A stretch of 64,000 bases of DNA from Marinactinospora thermotolerans DSM 45154 (GTDB taxonomy: Bacteria > Actinomycetota > Actinomycetes > Streptosporangiales > Streptosporangiaceae). The translations under genes and the position numbers were made by a program. This document shows, piece after piece, positions 36,445 through 45,832 of the stretch. The stretch's first letter is position 1. Every line of letters starts with the position of its first letter. Under the pieces are notes generated by a model. That model made no database searches. It had not been told where the DNA came from and saw only the letters and a program-made list of their open reading frames with translations. Where the stretch lies: NCBI RefSeq assembly GCF_900167435.1, contig NZ_FUWS01000002.1, positions 235,924 to 299,923 on the forward strand, in the 5' to 3' direction.

Positions 36445-39400
36445 AGGTGGAGAACGTGGACACTACAGCGGACGCGCGTGGGCGCGAGGTCTCGGAGACC
36501 GACATCGCCGTTGTCGGCATCGCCTGCCGCTTCCCGGGTGCCCACGGCCCGCGACAGTACTGGGAGCTCATCTCCGAGGGGCGCCTGGGGATCGGCGAGC
36601 TCACCCCCGACGAGGTGCGGCGGGCGGGGGGAGGGGAGGAGCGGCTGGCCGACCCGGCCCTGGTACGCGCCGCCGGCGTCCTGCGCGACGCCGACCGGTT
36701 CGACTCCGCCTTCTTCGGCTACTCGGGGCGCGAAGCCGCTCTCATGGACCCGCAGCAGCGGATGTTCCTGGAGGAGGCCTGGCACGCGCTGGAGGACGCG
36801 GGACACGACCCCGGCCGTTTCGACGGCGCGATCGGGGTCTATGCGGGGCAGAGCCTGGGCACCCACCGGGAACGCGACTTCGGCTCCTTCCTCGGCACCT
36901 CGGGCGACCTCCTCTCGGCGGCGGACGACAAGGACTTCCTGCCCACCCGGGTCTCCTACAAGCTGGGACTGACCGGCCCCAGTGTCGCCGTCCAGGCGGC
37001 CTGTTCGACCGCGCTCGTGGCGATCCACCTGGCCTGCCGGGCGCTGATCACCTTCGACTGCGACATGGCGCTGGCCGGAGGGGTCTCCTGGACGCCGCTG
37101 CGCCGTCAGGGCTACCTCTACCAGGAGGGCGGGGTGTGGTCGGCCGACGGGCACGTCCGCGCCTTCGACGACCGCGCCTCGGGGTTCGTTCCCGCCGACG
37201 GCCTGGGGATCGTCGCGTTGCGCCGCCTGGGCGACGCGCTGGCCGACGGCGACCGCATCTACGCGGTCGTCAAGGGCAGCGCGGTCAACAACGACGGTTC
37301 CGACAAGCCCAGCTACACCGCCCCGGGCGCCGCGGGCCAGCGCGCCGCGGTCACGGCGGCGCTCGCGGTCGCCGACGTCCACCCCGACACCATCGGTTAC
37401 GTGGAGGCGCACGGGACCGCCACCGCGCTGGGCGACGCGGTCGAGGTCGCGGCGCTCACCCAGGCCTACCGGATGGCCGGTGCCTCGCGGACGGGGTACT
37501 GCCGGATCGGGTCGGTGAAGTCCAACATCGGTCACACCGACGCCGCGGCCGGGGTCGCCGGCTTCATCAAGGCCGCGCTCATGGTCCACCACGGCCGCAT
37601 CCCGCCCAGCCCGGTCCTGGAGACGCCCAACCCCCGGATCGACTTCGCCTCCAGCCCCTTCGTCCCGGCTCGGGAGGGCGAGGAGTGGCCGGTGTCGGGG
37701 GCGCCGCGCCGCGTGGCCGTCAGCTCCTTCGGGATCGGCGGCACCAACGCGCACGCGATCGTGGAGGAGCCTCCGCCGCCCCGTCCCACCGCGCCGGCAC
37801 CCCCATGGCAGCCGGTGCTGCTCTCGGCCCGCGACGAGAACGCCCTGACGGCGATGATCGGCGCGTGCGCCGAGGCCCTGGAGGAGACGCCCGACTCGGC
37901 CTTCGCCGATCTGGCCTGGACCCTGGCGACCGGCCGGCGCGAGTTCCCGGTGCGCTACGCCGGGGTGTTCCGGGACCGCCGACACGCCGCGCGGGTCCTC
38001 CGCGAGCACGCCGGGAGCGGGGCGCGCGAGGCGATCCGGCGCGCCTCCCGAGGGGAGCTGGCGTTCGTGTTCCCCGGCGGCGGGTCCCAGTACCCCGGCA
38101 TGGGGCGGGAGCTCTACGGGAGTGAACCGGTGTTCCGCGCGGCCGTGGACGAGTGCCTGCGGTTGCTGCCCGAAGGGGAGATGGCCGAACGGTTGCGCGC
38201 CGCCTGGGCGGGACCCGCTCCCGACCACGCCGACGAGGACCCCCGGTTCGCGCTGCCCGCGGTGTTCATCACCGAGATCGCGTTCACCCGGCTGCTCGCG
38301 TCGCACGGGGTCCGCCCCGACGTCCTTGCCGGTCACAGCCTCGGCGAGTACGCCGCGGCCTGCGCCGCGGGCGTCATGTCCCTGGCCGACGCCCTTTCCG
38401 TGGTGGTCAAGCGCGGGGAGCTGCTGGCCGGCCTGCGCGGCGGGGCGATGCTGGCGGTCACCGCGACGGAGGCCGAGCTGGCCGCCTACCTGGACGACGA
38501 GGTCTGCCTGTCGGCGGTCAACGCCCGGGCCGCCTGCGTGCTCGCCGGCCCGGCCGAACGCATCGCCGAGGTCCGGACCCTGCTGGAGGGCGACGGGCTG
38601 GCCTGCCGTTCCCTGCCGTTGGCGACCGCGGCCCACTCCTCCCTGGTGGACCCGCTGCTCGGCGAGTTCCGGGATTTCCTGCGCGGCGTCGAGCTGCGCC
38701 CACCTACGGTCCGGCTCGTCTCCATGGTGACCGGGGACGAGGACGCCGATGTCGCCGACCCCGAGTACTGGGTCACCCACCTCAGGGCGACGGTGCGCTT
38801 CGACGACGCGCTGTGCCACGTCCTGGCGCGGCAGCCGAGGGCCGTGGTCGAGGTCGGACCGGGAACCACGCTGACCGCGTTGGCCAGGACCCGCGCCGGA
38901 GCCGACGTCGAGCTGCTGTCCACCGGCCGGCACCGCAAGGAGGAGCGGACCGAGCGCGAGGCCCTGCTCCAGGCCCTGGCCGGCCTGTGGCGGGCCGGGG
39001 TGGCGGTGGACCCGGCCACCTTGTGGCCTCGACCGAGGTTGCGCACGCCCGCCGTCCCCTATCCCTTCGCGGGGACCGAGCACCCCCCGCCCGGTCCCGC
39101 CCGGACCGCGCCGGCCACCGTCGCGCGGGAGGCGGACCTGTACGGGGTGTCATGGGTCCGCGCCGTCGAGCCGCCTCCGCCGCCTTCTGCTCCCGGCGGG
39201 CACCGCTGGGTGGTCCTCTCCGATTCCTCCCCGCTCGCCCACGCGCTCGTCGCGGAGCTGGTCGCGCGCGGGGAGGAGCCCGTCGTGGCGGTGCCGGGGA
39301 CGGACTTCGCGCACGACGGTTCGGGCCGCGTGACCCTGGATCCGCGCCGGCGCGAGCACTACCGGATGCTGCGGGACGCTGCCGTCACCGGGACCACGCC

Positions 39401-40850
39401 GTTACGCCTGGTCAGCCTGTGGGCGGGCGCGATCCCGGCGGAGTACCACCGCCCCCTGGGGGAGATCAGCGGGTTGGCCGCGGCGCTCGGCGACGTCCCC
39501 CCGGGAACCGAGGTCTGCCTGGTCACCCGTGGCGCCTTAGAGGTCACCGGGACCGAACGGCTGATCCCCGAAGCGGCCCTCACGCTCGGAGCGTCCGGTC
39601 CACTGGCCTGTGAACTGCCCGACGTGGTGGTCCGCGTCGTCGACCTGGAGCCCGACGACGCCGTGGACCCGCGGCGGCGGGCCGGCGCCCTGCTCGCCGA
39701 GTTCTCCCGCCCGCCCCGCGCGGAACCGGTGGCCTACCGCGCGGACCATCGGTGGCTGCGCCGCTTCGAACCGGTCCCCCCGACCCCCTCCGCGGCCCCG
39801 GTGCTGCGGACCGGCGGGACCTACGTCATCACCGGCGCCACCGGCGGTGTCGGCCTGCGGTTGACCGCTCACCTGGCCACGGTCCACTCCGCGCGGCTGC
39901 TGCTCGTCGGCCGCGGCGCGGTCCGCGCCCTGGAGGAGTGCCGGGACGAGGAGGTCAGGGACGCGCTCGCCCGGCGCCCCGCCGACATCCTGGTCCGGGA
40001 CGCCGACGTCACCGACCACGCCCGGCTCAAAGAGGTTCTCACCGAGGCGCACGTGCGCTTCGGCGCGATCCACGGGGTGCTGCACACCGCGGGCGACCCG
40101 GGAGGGGGGATGGCGGCCCTGCTGTCCGAGGAGGAGATCGACGCCGCCCTCCAGGCGAAGACCGAGGGGACCTCCGTCCTGCTCGCCGCGCTGCGCGACG
40201 TCGGGGCCCACCCCGACTTCGTCCTGCTCTTCTCCTCGCTCGCCTCCTTCTCCGGGGTGCCCGGCCTGTCCTGTTACGCGGCGGCCAACGCCTTCATGGA
40301 CACCTATGCGGCGCGGGCGCGCCGTGAGGGCCTGCCGGTCCTGTCGGTCAACTGGGACCGCTGGAACGGCACCGGTATGGCGCGCACGATGGAGCGGCGG
40401 CACCAGGAGATCGCCGGGGAGGGGCTGGACGGGGGGATGAGCGTCCGGCAGGCGCTCGCGGCTTTCGAACGGTGTCTGGCGGCTCTTCCGCTGGGACAGG
40501 TCGTCGCCGCCACCCGCCTGCCGGAGGTCGGGACGCGGAGGGCCACGCGCGCCCCGCTCCCGGCGCCGGCCGCCGTCGACCCGGACCCTGGGGAGGAGGA
40601 TCTCACGGGGTGGGCGCCGCTGGAGCGGGAGCTCCTCCAGATCTGGCGGGAGGTTCTGGGGGCCGGCGCGCGGATCGACCGCGACGAGGACTTCTTCGAT
40701 TTGGGCGGCGACTCCCTGAGCGCCCTCCAGATCGTCCGATTGTGCCGGAACCGTTTCGGGGCGCAGATCTCGGTGGAGACGCTGTTCGCCGCGCCGACGA
40801 TCACGGATCTGGCCCGACTGCTCGCGGCCGAACAGGGGGCGGACACGTGA
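36441..40850 (+). CDS. Modular type I polyketide synthase, KS-AT-KR-ACP
   Basis: The 1469-residue protein is one extension module. KS: Cys188 in VQAACSTALVAIH, His324 in EAHGTATALGD, His365 in SNIGHTDAAAG. AT: Ser633 in GHSLGEYA and His732 in TAAHSS; the substrate motif is neither classical HAFH nor YASH, and malonyl-CoA is the likeliest extender. KR: GTYVITGATGGVGLRL, then LLFSSLASF and Tyr1279 in SCYAAANAF, complete and active-looking, with no LDD motif. ACP: DLGGDSLSALQ (Ser1425). There are no DH, ER or TE domains. It would extend the aminoacyl unit from the upstream A-PCP by two carbons and reduce the ketone, giving a beta-hydroxy-gamma-amino acyl chain. Starts at GTG 36441, coupled to the previous gene. 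Confidence 0.92.
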   Translation: MKVENVDTTADARGREVSETDIAVVGIACRFPGAHGPRQYWELISEGRLGIGELTPDEVRRAGGGEERLADPALVRAAGVLRDADRFDSAFFGYSGREAALMDPQQRMFLEEAWHALEDAGHDPGRFDGAIGVYAGQSLGTHRERDFGSFLGTSGDLLSAADDKDFLPTRVSYKLGLTGPSVAVQAACSTALVAIHLACRALITFDCDMALAGGVSWTPLRRQGYLYQEGGVWSADGHVRAFDDRASGFVPADGLGIVALRRLGDALADGDRIYAVVKGSAVNNDGSDKPSYTAPGAAGQRAAVTAALAVADVHPDTIGYVEAHGTATALGDAVEVAALTQAYRMAGASRTGYCRIGSVKSNIGHTDAAAGVAGFIKAALMVHHGRIPPSPVLETPNPRIDFASSPFVPAREGEEWPVSGAPRRVAVSSFGIGGTNAHAIVEEPPPPRPTAPAPPWQPVLLSARDENALTAMIGACAEALEETPDSAFADLAWTLATGRREFPVRYAGVFRDRRHAARVLREHAGSGAREAIRRASRGELAFVFPGGGSQYPGMGRELYGSEPVFRAAVDECLRLLPEGEMAERLRAAWAGPAPDHADEDPRFALPAVFITEIAFTRLLASHGVRPDVLAGHSLGEYAAACAAGVMSLADALSVVVKRGELLAGLRGGAMLAVTATEAELAAYLDDEVCLSAVNARAACVLAGPAERIAEVRTLLEGDGLACRSLPLATAAHSSLVDPLLGEFRDFLRGVELRPPTVRLVSMVTGDEDADVADPEYWVTHLRATVRFDDALCHVLARQPRAVVEVGPGTTLTALARTRAGADVELLSTGRHRKEERTEREALLQALAGLWRAGVAVDPATLWPRPRLRTPAVPYPFAGTEHPPPGPARTAPATVAREADLYGVSWVRAVEPPPPPSAPGGHRWVVLSDSSPLAHALVAELVARGEEPVVAVPGTDFAHDGSGRVTLDPRRREHYRMLRDAAVTGTTPLRLVSLWAGAIPAEYHRPLGEISGLAAALGDVPPGTEVCLVTRGALEVTGTERLIPEAALTLGASGPLACELPDVVVRVVDLEPDDAVDPRRRAGALLAEFSRPPRAEPVAYRADHRWLRRFEPVPPTPSAAPVLRTGGTYVITGATGGVGLRLTAHLATVHSARLLLVGRGAVRALEECRDEEVRDALARRPADILVRDADVTDHARLKEVLTEAHVRFGAIHGVLHTAGDPGGGMAALLSEEEIDAALQAKTEGTSVLLAALRDVGAHPDFVLLFSSLASFSGVPGLSCYAAANAFMDTYAARARREGLPVLSVNWDRWNGTGMARTMERRHQEIAGEGLDGGMSVRQALAAFERCLAALPLGQVVAATRLPEVGTRRATRAPLPAPAAVDPDPGEEDLTGWAPLERELLQIWREVLGAGARIDRDEDFFDLGGDSLSALQIVRLCRNRFGAQISVETLFAAPTITDLARLLAAEQGADT

Positions 40851-41608
40851 CCGGTCCAGTGGTGGAGGACACCCGGCGTTGGCTGCGCCGTAGACCTACC
40901 GGGACCCCGCCGCGGGTGCGCCTGGTGTGCTTCCCGCACGCCGGCGGCGTCCCCGGGTTCTACCGGGGGTGGCAGGCGCGGCTACCGGCCGACGTCGAGG
41001 TGGCGGCCGTGTGCTATCCGGGCCGTCAGAATCGGTTCGGGGAGCCCCCGATCGACCGGATGGAGCCGCTCGCCGACCGACTGTGCGCGGTGCTGGCCGA
41101 GTTCGCGGATCGGCCGTTGGCCCTGTTCGGCCACAGCATGGGGGCCGTGGTCGCCTACGAGGTGACGGTCCGTCTGGCCGAGCGGTACGGGATCCGTCCG
41201 CTGGCGCTCATGGTCTCCGCGCACGCCGGCCCGCACATGTGCGGGCTGCCGGGGGAACGGCCGAGGCTCGACGACACGGCGCTGGCCGCGCAGGCCGGCA
41301 GCCTCGATCCGATCGTGCCCCACTCGCCGGAACTCCTGGAGCTGGTGCTCCCCTCGATGCGGGCCGACCACGACCTGTTGCGGGCCTACCGGCCCCACGA
41401 CCCCCGACCTGTCGACACGCCGATCATCGGCTACCTGGGAGGTTCCGACCCGCAGGTGAGCGAGTCGGACATGCGTTCCTGGCGCCGGGTCGCCGGGGCG
41501 GGGTTCGACTTACGGGTCCTGCCAGGAGGCCACTTCTACCTGGTCGAGGGCGAGGCGGGGCTCGTCGCCGACATCACCGCGGCCCTGCGCGAGCGAACGC
41601 CTCGCTGA
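40847..41608 (+). CDS. Type II (external) thioesterase of NRPS/PKS systems
   Basis: A 253-residue alpha/beta hydrolase of the GrsT/RifR group. Landmarks are VRLVCFPHAGGVPGFYRGW, CYPGRQNRFGEPP, the nucleophile Ser97 in LFGHSMGAVVAYE, IGYLGGSDP (Asp region) and the His in LPGGHFYL. These enzymes clear stalled or misprimed carriers. Because no integrated TE is present in this operon, it may also release the finished chain. The GTG start overlaps the PKS stop by four bases. It is the last gene of the clearly coupled operon. Confidence 0.92.
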   Translation: MTGPVVEDTRRWLRRRPTGTPPRVRLVCFPHAGGVPGFYRGWQARLPADVEVAAVCYPGRQNRFGEPPIDRMEPLADRLCAVLAEFADRPLALFGHSMGAVVAYEVTVRLAERYGIRPLALMVSAHAGPHMCGLPGERPRLDDTALAAQAGSLDPIVPHSPELLELVLPSMRADHDLLRAYRPHDPRPVDTPIIGYLGGSDPQVSESDMRSWRRVAGAGFDLRVLPGGHFYLVEGEAGLVADITAALRERTPR

Positions 41609-41672
41609 GCTCCCCCGCGGGGTGGCCCGAAACGGACCGTTTCCGTGCTCCCAGCGGGGGCAGCCGACCGAC

Positions 41673-42368
41673 GTGGAGACGACGAACGGTACCCGCGTGT
41701 CGACCCTGTTCCGTGAGCTGGCACGGGCCCGTGGGGCGCGGGCCTTCCACCCCCGCGGCCGATGGTTCGCCGGGGAACTGACCACGCTCTCCCCCGGAGC
41801 GCTCCCGCTCCCCGAGGGGACTCGGCCGGTGACGGTGCGCATGTCCAAGGGAGCGGGGGTGCCCGGCGCGGGCGCCGACGTCCTCGGCCTGGCCGTGCGT
41901 GTCCCGGCCGGGGACGGCCGCGGCGGTCCCTGGGACCTCGCGTTGTCGGCCTCGGGCATCGGATGGCTGACCAGGATGGTGCCGCTGCCCGCCCGGGGAT
42001 GGGGCCGGGCCCGTTACGGAAGCATCGTCCCCTACCGGAGCGGGGGACGGCTGGTGTGGCTGCTCGCCGTCTGCGCGGGGGACGATCCGATCGCCCCAGC
42101 GTCCTTGGAGACGCTGTGCCGGCGGGTGGCGGAGCGGCCACCGCTCCTGGTCCTGCACGAGGGAACGGCGTGGGACGGTTGGCGTCCGGTCGCCCGGCTG
42201 GTCCTGACGGCCCGGACGCGGGGCCCGGACCCGCGTCCCTGCTTCGACCCGATGCGCAACCGGCCCGCGGAGGTGGAGATGGCACCACGGGGGTTCGCGG
42301 CGCTGCGCGAGCGCGCCTACCACGGCAGCCGGCTCGGCCGGTGGTCCGTGGACTCCCCCTCGGAGTGA
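41673..42368 (+). CDS. Conserved hypothetical protein, catalase-superfamily-like
   Basis: About 231 residues. The N-terminal FHPRGRWFAGEL, then TRPVTVRMSKGAGVPGAGAD, and VLGLAVRVPAGDGRGGPWDL loosely recall the FHPKG...RFSKG...RGFAVR layout of the heme-catalase fold. The catalytic His/Asn set of true catalases is not evident. I know this family only as a conserved actinobacterial protein of unknown activity. The start is uncertain (GTG 41673 chosen; GTGs at 41622 and 41697 are alternatives). It follows the NRPS-PKS operon by 64 bp on the same strand and could be co-transcribed. Confidence 0.6.
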   Translation: METTNGTRVSTLFRELARARGARAFHPRGRWFAGELTTLSPGALPLPEGTRPVTVRMSKGAGVPGAGADVLGLAVRVPAGDGRGGPWDLALSASGIGWLTRMVPLPARGWGRARYGSIVPYRSGGRLVWLLAVCAGDDPIAPASLETLCRRVAERPPLLVLHEGTAWDGWRPVARLVLTARTRGPDPRPCFDPMRNRPAEVEMAPRGFAALRERAYHGSRLGRWSVDSPSE

Positions 42369-42383
42369 CCGGTCCCGCGGGGG

Positions 42384-42935
42384 TCACCAGGCGCGGCGTC
42401 CCAGGAGCGCCAGTACCCGCGTCTGTTCGTCGGCGCCGGGTGGCGGGGTCAGCCCGGGGGCGAAGTGCTCCTTCGCGCTCGGTTCGGTGGCGAACCCGGC
42501 CGCGGCCTCGCCTATCCAGCGCAGGTCGGCGGGGGCTATCCGCTCGTCGAGTCCGGTGGCCCGGGCCAGGTCCCAGCGGTGGACGACCAGGTCGAAGGCG
42601 ATGAAGCGATCGACGGCCTCCTCGAACGCCGTCACCCCGAAATGCCCCTCGAAGGTGGTGGCGGCCTGGCGCGGGTCGTCCAGGACGGTCTGGACGCCGT
42701 GGGCGGCCCCCTTCCAGGCGGCGAGCGGATCCTCCTCGACGGAGGGGAGCGGCGCGGCCTCCCGGCCGATCAGCCCGAGGAACGCGCCCTGGGTGTCCAC
42801 GACGTGTCGCACCACGTCGAGCGCCGTCCAGCCGGCGCAGGGGGAGGCGGCGTCCCACCGCTCGGCGGGCACCCGCGCCACCGTCGCGGCGAACTCCGTT
42901 GCCAGCCGTTCGTAACGTGCCGAGATCTCGCTCAT
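42384..42935 (-). CDS. TIGR03086/DinB-like metal-binding protein (mycothiol-dependent maleylpyruvate isomerase fold)
   Basis: The 183-residue protein begins MSEISARYERLATEFAATVA, then SPCAGWTALDVVRHVVDTQG and FIAFDLVVHRWDLARATG. The three conserved His/Asp positions of the four-helix DinB-like fold are present in VRHVVD and VVHRWDL. Members are thiol- or metal-dependent enzymes of mostly unknown substrate in actinobacteria. It is divergent from the AraC-type regulator (105 bp apart). Nothing links it clearly to the biosynthetic operon. Confidence 0.82.
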   Translation of the reverse strand: MSEISARYERLATEFAATVARVPAERWDAASPCAGWTALDVVRHVVDTQGAFLGLIGREAAPLPSVEEDPLAAWKGAAHGVQTVLDDPRQAATTFEGHFGVTAFEEAVDRFIAFDLVVHRWDLARATGLDERIAPADLRWIGEAAAGFATEPSAKEHFAPGLTPPPGADEQTRVLALLGRRAW

Positions 42936-43039
42936 GACCGTCCTCGCTTCCGTGGGTCTTCCGTGGACCATCCGAGGGTGCCGCAGCGGCCCGGGGACCG
43001 TCTTGAACGAACGCGACACCGGCTGGCTAGCCTGGGCGT

Positions 43040-43858
43040 GTGGTCGAACCGGTGGAACGGGACGCGCGGGGCATCCTCGCCCCCGAGCGCGGGCTGAACC
43101 ACTTCCGTCTGCACCGCCACGCGCCCTCCAGAGAGGTCGCCCGTTTCGTCGACCGTTACTGGCTGGTCGACTGGGACCTGCGCGGGCGTGCCCCCTACGT
43201 CCAGCGCGTCTTCGCCCATCCGGTGGTCAACCTCGTCTTCGGACCGGTCGACGCCGGGCTGCACGGTCCCACCACCCGGGTGGGTGAACGGGAGCTGCGT
43301 GGTGCGGGACGCGCGCTGGGGGTCATGTTCCGCCCCGCCGGGTTCCGTCCCTTCCTGGGTGGGCCGATGACCGGGATCACCGACCGGACCGTCGATCCGG
43401 CCGAGGTGTTCGGCGCGCGGGTCCGGGAATTGGCGGTGCGGGTGGAGACGGCGGCCGATCCCGAGACGATGGTGGCCCACGTGGATCGCTTCCTGGCCGA
43501 ACGGCTCCCCACGGCGCGCGTGGCCTGTGAGGACACCGCCGACCTGGTCGAACGGATGGCCGCGGATCCGAGCGTGACCAGGGTGGAGGAGGTCGCCGCA
43601 CGGGAGGGGATCGGGGTGCGCCGCCTCCAGCGCCGTTTCGCCGACCACGTCGGGTTGGGGCCCAAGGCCGTGATCCGCCGTTACCGTCTCTACGAGGTGG
43701 CCGAGCGCGCGCGGTCGGCGGGCTCCGTCGACTGGGCCGCCCTGGCGGCGGAGCTGGGCTACAGCGACCAGTCGCACCTCGTCCGCGAGTTCACGAGGCT
43801 CGTTGGCACGCCCCCGGCGCGCTACAGCCGCGCGTCGCGAGCGGGTCGCGGGGCGTAG
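43040..43858 (+). CDS. AraC-family transcriptional regulator (DUF6597-type sensor domain)
   Basis: The 272-residue protein has an N-terminal sensory domain containing FVDRYWLVDWDLRG, PVVNLVFGP and GVMFRPAGFRPFLG. A C-terminal double helix-turn-helix follows (EVAAREGIGVRRLQRRFADH, then LAAELGYSDQSHLVREFTRL). The GTG at 43040 is the likely start. It may control itself and the divergent DinB-like gene. The effector is not known. Confidence 0.86.
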   Translation: MVEPVERDARGILAPERGLNHFRLHRHAPSREVARFVDRYWLVDWDLRGRAPYVQRVFAHPVVNLVFGPVDAGLHGPTTRVGERELRGAGRALGVMFRPAGFRPFLGGPMTGITDRTVDPAEVFGARVRELAVRVETAADPETMVAHVDRFLAERLPTARVACEDTADLVERMAADPSVTRVEEVAAREGIGVRRLQRRFADHVGLGPKAVIRRYRLYEVAERARSAGSVDWAALAAELGYSDQSHLVREFTRLVGTPPARYSRASRAGRGA

Positions 43859-44455
43859 GCCGGAGGGACGGCCGTGGCGCGGGCCCGGAGTGGTTTCGAG
43901 GGCGTCGGGGCGCCCTCCCACGGCTCTCCCGGGCGCGGGGAGGGGCGGCAGCGTGGGCCGGGAACGCGCGCCGCGCGGAGGCGGAGGGACGGCGGGGTGG
44001 GGAGCTCCGTTCCCTTGGCGCCTGGTCGGGGACGCGCCTCGGCGATCGGCCGGTCGGCGCCTTCGTCCCGCGCCGGGGAGGACGGCCCCCGCAGGGGGCG
44101 CCCAGACCGGTGGCCGGCGTGCCCTGCGTGAAACGGACCCCTCCGCCCCGAATCCCCGGCGCGCCTCGCGGTGGATGTCCACGGAGCCCACGGGAGGTGG
44201 TGCTCCCCGCTCTGTTCCGCGGCGCCGATCCCGCCATGTCACGGTCGGCCCCACCCGGTGGTGGGACGGCCACGGTGGCGCGGCCCCGGGGCCGCGGGCG
44301 CGTCCCTCGCGCTTCGCCTCCCCGTCCGCTACGGCACGCGCAACGTGCTCCCGCGTTCGCGGGGCGGGCTCGGTTAGGGTGGACGGCCGGTACCGGAGAC
44401 GGCTTTGCGCACGTCAGCGCGGTCGGAGGGGCGGGCAGGCGACGCGGGGGTGGCC
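43859..44455. other. Intergenic region upstream of the SpoIIE phosphatase gene
   Basis: About 600 GC-rich bases. Several open frames exist on both strands, but none has a ribosome site and family resemblance together. TAGGGT at 44375-44380 could be a -10 element for the phosphatase gene. Confidence 0.55.
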
Positions 44456-45685
44456 ATGGCGACGGAGAGGACTTCCGAGCGCGTCGGCGCCATGCTCGCC
44501 GGCCTGTTGAGCACGGCCCATCTGTGTCCATTGGATGAGCTGCCCGCCCTGATCGCCCGGCACGCGCCGTCGGCGGGCCTGCACGACGTCGTGCTCTACC
44601 TCGCCGATCTTCGCCAGGAGGTGCTGCGTCCCTTGACGGGGACGGAGATCGGGCTGCTGGGCAAGCGGGTGAACATCGACGCCACCCTGGCCGGTCGCGC
44701 CTACCGCACCTACGGGATCGTCGCGGTCACCGAGAACGGGGAGGGAGGGGAACAGGGGCCGCGTCGGCTGTGGGTGCCGTTGGTGGACGGGGTGGAACGG
44801 CTCGGGGTCCTGCGCGTGGGGGTGGAGGTCGACGATGCCGCCACGCGTGAGGCGGCCCGGGCCCTCGCCGATCTCGTCGCCCTGCTCGTGGCGAGTAAAC
44901 GTCCCCACAGCGACACCTATGCCGGACTGGTCCGCAGCCGTCCGATGAGCGTGTCGGCGGAGGTGCAGTGGACGCTGATGCCCCCCTCGACGTTCGCCAA
45001 CGACGACGTGGTGGTCAGCGCGGCCCTGGAGCCGGCGTACCACATCGGAGGGGACGCCTTCGACTACGCGCTGGCCGGCGACCTGCTCCGCCTGGCGATC
45101 TTCGACGCCACCGGCCACGATCTGGCCTCGGGGCTGGCCGCGACGATCGCCATGGGCTGCAACCGCAACCAGCGTCGCCAGGGGCGGGGGCTGGTCGAGA
45201 CCAGTGAGGCGATCGACGCCGAGGTCGGCGAGCAGTTCGGGGGGACGCGTTCGGTCACCGGTCTGCTGGCCGACCTCGACCTGCGCACCGGCGTGCTCAC
45301 CTGGGTCAACCGGGGGCACCACCCCCCATTGGTGATCCGGGGCGGACGGTGGGTCGCCGAGCTGTCCTGTCCGCCCGCCCTGCCGATGGGGATGCCCCTG
45401 CCGAGCGATCCCGAGGCGTGTCAGACCCAGTTGGAGCCGGGCGACCGGCTCGTCCTCTACACCGACGGCATCATCGAGGCTCGCAGCTCACGCGGTGACT
45501 TCTTCGGCCTGCACCGCTTCATCGATTTCATCATCCGCCGCATGGCGGACGGCCTGTCCACCCCGGAGACGCTGCGGCGACTGGTCGAGACGGTGCTGCG
45601 TCACCAGGACGGCCGGTTGGAGGACGACGCCACCGTGCTGTTGGTCGAGTGGGGCACCAAAGGCGGGCGGGACCTGCTGTTCTGA
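44456..45685 (+). CDS. PP2C-type serine phosphatase with GAF-like N-terminus (SpoIIE/RsbU family)
   Basis: About 409 residues. The N-terminal 170 residues (LARHAPSAGL-like ALIARHAPSAGLHDVVLYLA to LADLVALLVASK) look like a GAF sensor. The rest is a SpoIIE/PP2C domain: EVQWTLMPPSTF, HIGGDAFDYAL (metal Asp), IFDATGHDLASG (metal Asp), LTWVNRGHHPPLVI, LVLYTDGIIEARSS and a final Asp in LEDDATVLLVEWG. Such phosphatases dephosphorylate anti-anti-sigma factors and switch on SigB/SigF-type sigma factors, one of which is encoded 4 kb away. The ATG at 44456 is chosen; in-frame GTG 44450 and TTG 44405 (nearer a GGAG site) are alternatives. Confidence 0.87.
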   Translation: MATERTSERVGAMLAGLLSTAHLCPLDELPALIARHAPSAGLHDVVLYLADLRQEVLRPLTGTEIGLLGKRVNIDATLAGRAYRTYGIVAVTENGEGGEQGPRRLWVPLVDGVERLGVLRVGVEVDDAATREAARALADLVALLVASKRPHSDTYAGLVRSRPMSVSAEVQWTLMPPSTFANDDVVVSAALEPAYHIGGDAFDYALAGDLLRLAIFDATGHDLASGLAATIAMGCNRNQRRQGRGLVETSEAIDAEVGEQFGGTRSVTGLLADLDLRTGVLTWVNRGHHPPLVIRGGRWVAELSCPPALPMGMPLPSDPEACQTQLEPGDRLVLYTDGIIEARSSRGDFFGLHRFIDFIIRRMADGLSTPETLRRLVETVLRHQDGRLEDDATVLLVEWGTKGGRDLLF

Positions 45686-45736
45686 GTGGTGTGCCGGTGC
45701 TGGGAAACCGGCCGGGAAGGTTTCGACGACCCCCGC

Positions 45737-45748
45737 ATTACTCTGTGT
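45737..45748 (+). promoter_or_regulatory. ATTACTCTGTGT promoter-region motif (copy 1)
   Basis: A 12-mer fitting RTTACTYTGWGT, followed after four bases by GGGTAG, 85 bp upstream of the 45833 start. Related copies precede the 47157 gene and the sigma-factor gene. Confidence 0.35.
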
Positions 45749-45832
45749 ATTTGGGTAGAAGCGCGCGGTGAGCATCGGAGGTCGGGCGGCTGTGCCTCCC
45801 GGCCGTGCACATAGGAAACCAGGGGGAACACG

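Noticed and set aside
36336-39083. 915-codon minus-strand frame
   Set aside because: Antisense to the PKS gene, whose KS and AT motifs are unambiguous.
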